DNA from: Candidatus Aminicenantota bacterium
GTDB lineage: Bacteria; Acidobacteriota; Aminicenantia; Aminicenantales; Saccharicenantaceae
DNA length: 5,013 bases
Reading direction: 5' to 3'
NCBI GenBank assembly: GCA_011048485.1
Contig: DSDX01000323.1
Location: forward strand, 1 to 5,013
The position numbers and the translations under genes are program-made. This document shows positions 1 to 5,013 of this stretch, one piece after another. The notes below the pieces were generated by a model. The model saw only the letters and a list, made by a program, of their open reading frames with translations, was not told the origin of the DNA and did not search any database. Numbering within the stretch: position 1 is the stretch's first letter; each line of letters starts with the position of its first letter.

Positions 1-154
1 GGCTGAGGTCAAAGCTCCTGATGATGTCGGGGACGAGGGGGCCGATGATGTTGGTCAGAAGCGAGATGACGAAGAAGGTCAGCAGGACCAGCGCGACCAT
101 CCCGATCGACCGCCTCGAGGCGGCGGCGGGGCCGGGGGGCGAGAGACCGTTCAC
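1..154 (-). CDS. MFS transporter, N-terminal fragment (runs off left edge)
   Basis: Partial gene of which only the first 51 codons are in the window. Translation from GTG at 154 gives a short Pro/Ala-rich cytoplasmic lead with an Arg-Arg pair (residues 14-15), then a hydrophobic helix at about residues 18-40, followed by the motif TNIIGPLVPDIIRSFDLS (residues 34-51). A first membrane helix ending in TN-hxGPhhPDI and a loop with an acidic residue before the second helix is typical of major facilitator superfamily permeases, especially sugar-type (FHS-like) members; that is family knowledge. GTG is preferred as start because AGGTGG sits 8 bases upstream; an in-frame ATG at codon 19 (98-100) has no good ribosome site and would cut into the helix. 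The gene begins 31 bases after the peptidase stop with no visible terminator between, so co-transcription is likely. The substrate cannot be told from this fragment, and an assignment to another 12-helix carrier class is not excluded. Confidence 0.8.
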   Translation of the reverse strand, partial: MNGLSPPGPAAASRRSIGMVALVLLTFFVISLLTNIIGPLVPDIIRSFDLS

Positions 155-162
155 GCCGGGTT

Positions 163-168
163 CCACCT
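163..168 (-). promoter_or_regulatory. Shine-Dalgarno site of the MFS transporter gene
   Basis: On the minus strand the hexamer AGGTGG (one mismatch to AGGAGG) lies 8 bases before the GTG at 154. This spacing decides the choice of GTG over the later ATG at 98-100. The 31-base gap (155-185) between the peptidase stop and this start holds this site and no evident hairpin terminator. Confidence 0.7.
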
Positions 169-185
169 ATCGGGCCTCTCGGGGG

Positions 186-2816
186 CTACTTCTTCTGCTC
201 CTTCTCGCGTTGGAGCTCGATGAGGTCGACGGTCTGGGAGAAGTCGCCCAGAAGCCATTTGCAGAAGTAGTCCGCCCGGAACCAGAACCAGTAGTCGCCC
301 ATGTCCCCGTAACCGTGGCGCTGGCCCGGGAAAATGAAGAAGTCGAAGCGCTTGCCGGCCTTGATCAGGGCCGCGGCCAGGCGCAGGGTGTTAGCCGGGT
401 GGACGTTGTTGTCGATGTCCCCGGTCGTGATGAGCAGGCGTCCCTTGAGATTCTTGGCGATCTCGGAGTTCTTCTGGATCGAGTACTCGTACTTGACGTT
501 GCCGTCCTTGTCGACGACCTCCTTGACCCCGTGGTGCTTCTCGCTCCACCAGCGGTTGTAGACGTTGTTCTCGTGGTTGCCCGAGGACGAGACGGCGACC
601 TTGAAGAAATCGGGGTAGACGAGCATGGCCGCCGTGGACATGAAGCCGCCGCCGGAGTGGCCGTAGATGCCGACCCGGTCGATGTCGATGAAGGGGTGCA
701 GCGTCGCCAGCTGCTCGATGGCCCGCTTCTTGTCGGCCAGGCCGTAGTCGCGGAGGTTGCCGTAGCCGTAGTTGTGGTACCACTTCGACCGCGAGGGGTG
801 GCCGCCGCGGTTCCCGACCTCGATGACGACGAAGCCGAGCTGGGCCAGCGCGACGTTGGCGTTGCGGGGGACGAAGGTCTTGGAGACGCTCTCCGTCTGG
901 GGCCCGGGATAGACGTAGGCGATGATGGGGTACTGGCGCTCGGGGTCGAAGTCGAAGGGCTTGTACATGACGCCGTAGAGGTCCGTGATCCCGTCGTCGG
1001 CCTTGACCTTGAACGGCTCGGGGTATTTGAACCCGGCCGCGAGCAGGGCCGAGACGTCGGTCGATTCGAGTTCGAGCAGGAGATTGCCCGCGGCGTCGCG
1101 GAGCTCGGACGTGGGCGCCGTGTCGACCCGCGAATAGGTGTCGACGAAATAGCGGGCCGCGTCGTTCATGTCGGCCCGGTGCGAGGCGTCGCCCTTGTCG
1201 AGCTGTTTCAAGCCCGAGCCGTCGAGGCCGACCCGGTAGAGGTGGGTGTAGTAGGGGTCCTCCCCAGGCTCGCGGCCGCAGGCCGCAAAGTACAGGACCC
1301 GGGCCTTCTCGTCGACCCGCTCGATGCCCTGGCCGACGAACTCGCCCGAGGTGATCTGGGCCTTGAGCCGGCCCTCGCCGTCATAGAGGTAGTAGTGGCC
1401 CCAGCCGTCGCGCTCGGACCACCAGACGATCTCCTTGCCGCCGCCGATGAGCCAGGGGGATTGGACCTCGACGTAGGTGTTGAGCCGCTCCTCGATGAGG
1501 ACCTTGATCTCGCCCGTCGCCGTGTCGGCGACGCAGAGCTCGTAGCCGTGAAGGTCGCGGGACTGCCGGCCGAAGTAGAGCTTATCGGCCGTCTCGGCCA
1601 GCCACTGGGCCGGCGGCGGGAACTCGCGCTCCCGGTCAAGGGCCTGGCGCGGCGCGGTGAAGATGTTCAGGGTCTGGTCCTTGAACTTCTCCGCCTTGAC
1701 CACGACCTTGGCTTTGGAGGCCAGGTCGAAGACGGCGAGCTCGGGTTGGGGCTGGTTCTCCTCGCCGGGCATCTCGTAGCGGTAGGTCTCGAGGGTCGGC
1801 CGGGGATCGGCCAGGGAGTTGATGACCCAGAGGTCGGCGACCTTGCGCTCGTCGTCGCGGACGAGGGCAATCTTCTGCGAGTCCCGGGACCAGACGATCC
1901 TGCCCGCGGGCCGGCGAAAGTCCTTGCGGTCCTTCTCCTCCTTCTGGAACTCCTTCTTGTCCTCCTCGTTGAGGCGCCGGGCGTAGGAGAAATGCTCCTC
2001 GCCGTCGGTGGTCAGCTGGACCTCCTTGACGGCCTTGTCGTCGGCCTTTGTCTGGGCCAGCTTGAAGCTCTCAGCGTCCATCATGAACAGGTTCTCCCCG
2101 CGGGCGAAGACGACCGTCTTCTCGTCGGGGGAAACGGAGGCCCAGCGGGGCCGCTTCGGCGGCTCCTTGTAGTCCTCGACGAGCGTGAGCCTGCCCGAAG
2201 CCAGCTCGTAGATGAAGGACAGGACCTTGGTCTTCTTCTCGGGCTCCTTGGGCGTCTCGGCCTCCTTGGTCTTTTCGGTGTCCTGTTCCTTCTCCTTCTC
2301 CTTTTGGAGGTCCTGGTCCTTCTTCTCGACCTCCTCGACGGCGATCTCGGAGGCCTTGACGATCTTGCCGCCGACGGAGATGTCGTTGTCCTTGGGCACC
2401 TCGATCTCGAACTGGATGGCCGCGTCCTTCCTGATGAACTTGATCGTCCGGATGGGCAGGTGCTGGGCGTCGTAGGGGACGAGCAGGATGCGCGTCAGCT
2501 GGGCGGCCAACCGGGCGTTGTCGAAGAGGGGCTTCTTCGTCCGGGCGGCCGGATCGACGATCATCCACCTCCGGCCTTGGCTCGTTTCGTAGCTGTACCA
2601 GAAGCGGTCGCCCGTCTCGAGCCAGTGGGGCGTCACGGCCGTGTCGAAGACGAGCTTGCCGACCTTGGCCGGCGTCCACCGCGAGGCCAGCTCGTAATTG
2701 GCCTTGGTCGCGTCGGGCCCGGCGGCGTGGCCGGGGCTGGCGGCGAAGACGGCGATCAAAACGGCGGCGGCGGCCGCGGTCGCAGCGGCCCGCTTCGAAA
2801 GTGTGAGGAAAGCCAT
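186..2816 (-). CDS. Secreted S9-family (dipeptidyl-peptidase IV-like) serine peptidase
   Basis: An 876-residue serine peptidase, predicted to act in the periplasm or outside the cell on peptides. Residues 1 to about 32 form a signal peptide: Lys-Arg near the start, an Ala-rich hydrophobic core, and Ala-type cleavage residues around GHAAG, with no lipobox Cys. Residues of about 35-590 are a beta-propeller of the DPP IV N-terminal type, including the family-like stretch YRYEMPGEENQP (345-356). The C-terminal alpha/beta-hydrolase domain (about 600-860) has the nucleophile elbow GHSGGG with Ser721, the acid in GDIDNNVH (Asp802 by alignment with human DPP4 Asp708) and His834 in GQRHGYG, so the triad is intact. 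Lys/Glu-rich insertions occur at 160-197 and 283-302. The usual DPP IV Glu-Glu substrate motif is not evident, so strict dipeptidyl release is unproven. ATG 2816 is chosen over an in-frame ATG at 2855 because AGGAGG lies 8 bases upstream and the signal peptide starts there. Length is somewhat above the usual 700-800 for the family, explained by the insertions. Confidence 0.93.
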   Translation of the reverse strand: MAFLTLSKRAAATAAAAAVLIAVFAASPGHAAGPDATKANYELASRWTPAKVGKLVFDTAVTPHWLETGDRFWYSYETSQGRRWMIVDPAARTKKPLFDNARLAAQLTRILLVPYDAQHLPIRTIKFIRKDAAIQFEIEVPKDNDISVGGKIVKASEIAVEEVEKKDQDLQKEKEKEQDTEKTKEAETPKEPEKKTKVLSFIYELASGRLTLVEDYKEPPKRPRWASVSPDEKTVVFARGENLFMMDAESFKLAQTKADDKAVKEVQLTTDGEEHFSYARRLNEEDKKEFQKEEKDRKDFRRPAGRIVWSRDSQKIALVRDDERKVADLWVINSLADPRPTLETYRYEMPGEENQPQPELAVFDLASKAKVVVKAEKFKDQTLNIFTAPRQALDREREFPPPAQWLAETADKLYFGRQSRDLHGYELCVADTATGEIKVLIEERLNTYVEVQSPWLIGGGKEIVWWSERDGWGHYYLYDGEGRLKAQITSGEFVGQGIERVDEKARVLYFAACGREPGEDPYYTHLYRVGLDGSGLKQLDKGDASHRADMNDAARYFVDTYSRVDTAPTSELRDAAGNLLLELESTDVSALLAAGFKYPEPFKVKADDGITDLYGVMYKPFDFDPERQYPIIAYVYPGPQTESVSKTFVPRNANVALAQLGFVVIEVGNRGGHPSRSKWYHNYGYGNLRDYGLADKKRAIEQLATLHPFIDIDRVGIYGHSGGGFMSTAAMLVYPDFFKVAVSSSGNHENNVYNRWWSEKHHGVKEVVDKDGNVKYEYSIQKNSEIAKNLKGRLLITTGDIDNNVHPANTLRLAAALIKAGKRFDFFIFPGQRHGYGDMGDYWFWFRADYFCKWLLGDFSQTVDLIELQREKEQKK

Positions 2817-2824
2817 CGGTCGGT

Positions 2825-2830
2825 CCTCCT
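2825..2830 (-). promoter_or_regulatory. Shine-Dalgarno site of the S9 peptidase gene
   Basis: A perfect AGGAGG on the minus strand, 8 bases before the ATG at 2816. It fixes the start at the signal-peptide Met rather than the in-frame ATG at 2855, which would add 13 polar residues ahead of the signal peptide and would leave this site inside the coding sequence. Confidence 0.85.
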
Positions 2831-2868
2831 TGTTCGATGATCGTGGTGCGGCCACGTTCCAGACGGCG

Positions 2869-2896
2869 ATTATAACATTCGAGGGGATGAAAGGAA
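2869..2896 (-). promoter_or_regulatory. Predicted sigma70-type extended -10 promoter of the S9 peptidase unit
   Basis: The minus strand reads TGTTATAAT at 2877-2869: a perfect TATAAT -10 hexamer preceded by the TGn extension. The -35 region is weak; TTCCTT at 2896-2891 is the best candidate at a 16-base spacer, which is acceptable because extended -10 promoters depend less on the -35 box. Transcription would begin near 2861-2863, giving a leader of roughly 45 bases. The A+T-rich patch stands out against very GC-rich surroundings and lies in the 90-base gap (2817-2906) between the barrel gene and the peptidase gene. No hairpin terminator for the upstream unit is visible in this gap, so readthrough from the barrel gene could add to expression. 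Confidence 0.6.
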
Positions 2897-2906
2897 GGGA
2901 AATTCT

Positions 2907-3488
2907 CTAGTCGCCGAAGAGTTGGATGCCGATCGAGACCGAGACCTTGAGGCCGCCGAGCCGGACGTCTTGATCGCCGATGGGCTCGAGCTCCGAACCC
3001 GGCACCGTGGCGGACAGGTACCCGATCCTCAGGCCCATGAAGACGCGTTCGTCCTCAGGCACGAGAAGGACGCCCCCCTCCAGCTTGAGGCCCGGGTGCT
3101 TGCCCTTGACCCACAGGTCGAGGGCGTCCTCGCGAAAGCTCAGGCCCGCCATCCCCAGCCCCGCCTCGAAGCACAGCGTCGGCGAGGCCCGGAGGAGGTA
3201 GGCCAGGCCGATGGACACGTAGCTCTGCGTGGCCGTCGTCTCCAGGCCGAGATCGGGCGTCCGGCCGTTCTTCGACAGCTTGCCGGCGCTGCCGGTCAGG
3301 CACAGCCCCCCGACCAGCCGGACCGCGGCGGACACTTCGGGAGAGATGACCTGGTCCCCGTAGACGGACCTGAAATTCGCGTCCGCGGGCCGGACATAGG
3401 ACACGGCCGCCGCCAGGAAAAGCCGGCTTTCCGCGGCGAGGGGGACGGCCAGGATCAAGGCCACAGGAGCGATCAACAACTTTCTCAT
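2907..3488 (-). CDS. Small outer-membrane beta-barrel-type protein
   Basis: A 193-residue protein with a clear signal peptide: MRKLL, a hydrophobic core, and likely cleavage after Ala19 (LAA|ES). The mature part alternates hydrophobic and polar/Gly residues in short stretches that look like amphipathic strands (about 22-33, 52-68, 83-100, 103-118, 132-144, 148-163, 176-190), consistent with a barrel of about eight strands like OmpA-type or OMP_b-brl domains. A stretch YVRPADANFRSVYG (31-44) resembles a recurrent motif of small bacterial barrel proteins, from memory of such families. The last residues are GIQLFGD, so the usual terminal aromatic residue for barrel assembly is displaced by two positions. 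The start at ATG 3488 gives the signal peptide; its ribosome site is weak, and the upstream gene stops 10 bases before, so translational coupling is likely. No enzymatic motif is seen; the exact role (structural, adhesin partner, porin-like) is unknown. Confidence 0.75.
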   Translation of the reverse strand: MRKLLIAPVALILAVPLAAESRLFLAAAVSYVRPADANFRSVYGDQVISPEVSAAVRLVGGLCLTGSAGKLSKNGRTPDLGLETTATQSYVSIGLAYLLRASPTLCFEAGLGMAGLSFREDALDLWVKGKHPGLKLEGGVLLVPEDERVFMGLRIGYLSATVPGSELEPIGDQDVRLGGLKVSVSIGIQLFGD

Positions 3489-3498
3489 GGCGCACCCG

Positions 3499-5013
3499 CT
3501 AGAGCGTGATCTCGTTGGACTGGGCCAGGACGCCGCCCCCGGCGTCGAGGGCCACGATCCGATAGGTGTAGCTCGTCGCCGGGTCCAGGAAGGCGTCGTT
3601 CGCGATCCAGGGATTGGTCGTGACCGCCGATCCGGCGACCTGTTGGACGGGCTCTTCCGGGCCTCCCTCGGCGCGCCTGGTGATGACATAAGATTCGACC
3701 GGGACCGACGCGGGATTATCCACCGTGACGGTCAGCCGCGCGTACTCCCTCTGGATGATCCAGGCTTTCTCGACCAGCCTTTGGCCGCTGAGGGCCAAGC
3801 CGAAAGAGCTTCCGGCCTGGGTCACCGTGACGTCCCTGGGGCTGCCCGCGGCGCCCGGGGCCGTGACCCGGATGGATCCCGCCCGCGGCGCGTCGGAGGG
3901 GTTGGCCTCGAACGCGACCACGATCGTTCCCCCGTCGATGCCGCTCGCGCCGGACTGGATCGTGAGCCACTCGGCGCCGGAGACCGCGGCGGCCGTCCAG
4001 GCCATGGTCCCGCCGCCCGTGTTGGACACTTCGAAGGTCGTCGTCCCGGCCGTGAAGGCGACGCTCCGGCCGGCGGGGATGACGATGAGGGTCGGCCCGG
4101 AGGTGACCGTCAGCGTGACGGCCCGGCTCGTATCGCCGTTGCCGTTGGTCGTGTTCGTGAAGCTGACCGTGTCGCTGTGGTCCCCGACCGCGAGGCCGGC
4201 CGCGGCGGCGTTGAGCGAGACCGTGACGGCGGCCGTCGCCCCGGCCTCGAGGGTGCCGGATGTCGCCGACAGGGTCGTCCAGGCCTGGGTGTTCGAGGCC
4301 GTCCAGTCGATCGCCGTCCCGCCCGTGTTCTCGAGCGTGTAGGTCCGGCTATCGGGCGTGAACGGTCCGCCCTCGGGTCCCGCCGACGCGAGCCCCTCGG
4401 CGGGCGACACGGCCAGGACCCCCGGCGGCGCCGTGACCGTGAGCGTCACCGCCCGCGAGGTCGTTCCGCTCCCGCTGGTCGTGTTGGTGAACGTGATCGT
4501 GTCGCCGTACTCCCCGGCCGGGAGGAGGTCCGCTCCCGCGTTGATCGAGACCGTGACCGTGGTCGATTCCCGGGGGGCCAGGGTCCCGGCGGCGGCGGAC
4601 AGGGTCGTCCAGCTCTGGGTGTTCGCGGCCGTCCAATCGAGCGAGGTTCGGCCTGTGTTCTCGAGCGTGTAGGCCTGGCTCTCCGGCGAGAACGGCCCGC
4701 CCGCCGGGCCCGTCGACGTCAATCCCGTTACGGGGGTCACGGCCAAGGCCCCCGCCGCTGCGGTGACCGTGAGACTGACCGGACGGGTCGTGTTCCCCCG
4801 TCCGTTCGTCCTGTTCGTGAAGCTCACCGTGTCGCCGTATGTCCCAGGCGCGAGCCCCTCGGCCTCCGCGTTGATCGAGACCGTGACCGTCCTCGATGCT
4901 CCGGGGGCAAGATACCCGGACGTCGAGGACAGGTCCGTCCAGTCCTGCGTTTTCGAGGCCCGCCATTCGAGCCAGGTCGTTCCGACGTTCTGTAGCGTGT
5001 ACGGGAGGCTCGA
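3499..5013 (-). CDS. Large surface/secreted protein, C-terminal part: Ig-like (BACON-type) repeats plus FN3-like domain
   Basis: The frame is open from the right edge to a TAG at 3501-3499, giving 504 residues; the start and N-terminal domains are outside the window. Residues 1-111, 112-221 and 222-306 are three tandem Ig-fold repeats with a 110-residue period. They share YTLxNxGxTxxxW, W(S/T)xLSxxxGxLxxG, TVTVSxNA, GDTxxFTNxTxGxG and LTVT, a pattern typical of bacterial BACON-type beta-sandwich domains. Residues 307-401 form a related but divergent BACON-like domain ending in VTVTQAG. Residues 402-504 contain a distinct module with AWIIQREY and a closing YTYRIVALDAGG segment like an FN3 domain. 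No sorting signal, membrane anchor or catalytic motif is present at the C-terminus. Ser/Thr/Gly/Ala-rich composition and absence of Cys suit an extracellular stalk that displays or binds something, possibly carbohydrate or protein. The missing N-terminus could hold an enzyme or adhesin domain, so the overall function is unknown. Confidence 0.85.
   Translation of the reverse strand, partial: SSLPYTLQNVGTTWLEWRASKTQDWTDLSSTSGYLAPGASRTVTVSINAEAEGLAPGTYGDTVSFTNRTNGRGNTTRPVSLTVTAAAGALAVTPVTGLTSTGPAGGPFSPESQAYTLENTGRTSLDWTAANTQSWTTLSAAAGTLAPRESTTVTVSINAGADLLPAGEYGDTITFTNTTSGSGTTSRAVTLTVTAPPGVLAVSPAEGLASAGPEGGPFTPDSRTYTLENTGGTAIDWTASNTQAWTTLSATSGTLEAGATAAVTVSLNAAAAGLAVGDHSDTVSFTNTTNGNGDTSRAVTLTVTSGPTLIVIPAGRSVAFTAGTTTFEVSNTGGGTMAWTAAAVSGAEWLTIQSGASGIDGGTIVVAFEANPSDAPRAGSIRVTAPGAAGSPRDVTVTQAGSSFGLALSGQRLVEKAWIIQREYARLTVTVDNPASVPVESYVITRRAEGGPEEPVQQVAGSAVTTNPWIANDAFLDPATSYTYRIVALDAGGGVLAQSNEITL
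4096..5013 (-). repeat. Tandem 330-base coding repeats (two full units and one shortened)
   Basis: Three in-frame units encode the Ig-like repeats: 5013-4681 (cut by the window edge or just starting there), 4680-4351 (330 bases) and 4350-4096 (about 255 bases before the pattern diverges into the next domain). Units two and three agree at about 60% of residues by hand count. In the segment 4600-4683 against 4270-4353, hand count gives about 85% DNA identity, so the units are conserved at DNA level as well as protein level. More units may lie beyond the right edge. Such repeats can expand or contract by recombination. Confidence 0.85.

Noticed and set aside
2223..2339. The CTC/CCT-rich plus-strand tract considered as a simple-sequence or regulatory repeat
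   Set aside because: It is explained by the Lys/Glu codons (AAG, GAG) of the peptidase's charged insertion on the minus strand and has no regular unit.
21..2840. A 939-codon open frame on the plus strand opposite the peptidase gene
   Set aside because: It is in exact codon register with the peptidase gene, so it stays open because the GC-rich sense strand avoids TTA, CTA and TCA codons. The product is a low-complexity Val/Leu/Asp/Gly/Arg string without domains, whereas the minus strand encodes a complete, motif-rich peptidase.
2817..2855. Longer peptidase start at ATG 2855
   Set aside because: It would put 13 polar residues before the signal peptide and place the AGGAGG site inside the coding region; ATG 2816 has ideal spacing.
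2817..2906. Intrinsic terminator after the barrel gene
   Set aside because: No GC-rich inverted repeat followed by a T run is visible on the minus strand after the stop at 2907.
3489..3689. Extension of the barrel gene upstream to 3689
   Set aside because: That stretch is an out-of-frame shadow of the repeat protein's C-terminal domain; the signal peptide begins at ATG 3488.
4349..4966. Minus-strand 205-codon frame within the repeat protein gene
   Set aside because: Arg/Gly/His-rich shadow of the real frame, showing the same 330-base periodicity only because the DNA repeats.
3487..4995. A 502-codon plus-strand open frame opposite the repeat protein
   Set aside because: Same codon-register shadow effect; an Arg/Gly/Asp-rich product with no recognisable fold, opposite a clear Ig-repeat protein.
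4096..5013. Direct repeats considered as a CRISPR array or mobile-element ends
   Set aside because: The units are 330 bases long, in frame, without spacers, and encode repeated protein domains.

Overview
The window reads as a stretch of a GC-rich (by eye about two thirds G+C) Gram-negative bacterial chromosome. All four genes lie on the minus strand, so transcription runs from right to left. The envelope-directed products (a periplasmic-type S9 peptidase with a signal peptide, a small predicted outer-membrane barrel and a surface-type Ig-repeat protein) indicate a diderm organism. The style of the genes (S9 peptidase with a Lys/Glu-rich insertion, BACON/FN3 repeat protein next to a small barrel) recalls Acidobacteriota/Aminicenantes-type genomes. 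That placement is inference from recalled family resemblance, not something the sequence proves.

In order of transcription: (1) 5013-3499, the C-terminal 504 residues of a large secreted or surface protein whose start lies beyond the right edge. It has three tandem Ig-like repeats of a 110-residue period, then a BACON-like domain and a terminal FN3-like domain. (2) 3488-2907, only 10 bases downstream, a 193-residue signal-peptide-bearing beta-barrel-type outer-membrane protein, probably co-transcribed with (1). (3) A 90-base gap (2817-2906) holding a clear extended -10 promoter and a strong Shine-Dalgarno site. (4) 2816-186, a complete 876-residue S9-family (DPP IV-like) serine peptidase with an intact catalytic triad. 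(5) 31 bases later, starting at GTG 154, the first 51 codons of a major facilitator superfamily transporter that runs off the left edge. No gap exceeds 90 bases.

The layout suggests two transcription units: a surface-protein plus barrel pair, and a peptidase plus permease pair driven by the promoter at about 2870. The second pair would fit extracytoplasmic peptide breakdown followed by uptake of some product, but the transporter's substrate cannot be read from 51 residues. Nothing here amounts to a clear new biological system. The most notable points are the charged insertions in the peptidase propeller and the lack of a recognisable DPP IV Glu-Glu motif, the repeat array tied to the small barrel protein, and the easily missed transporter start at the left edge.
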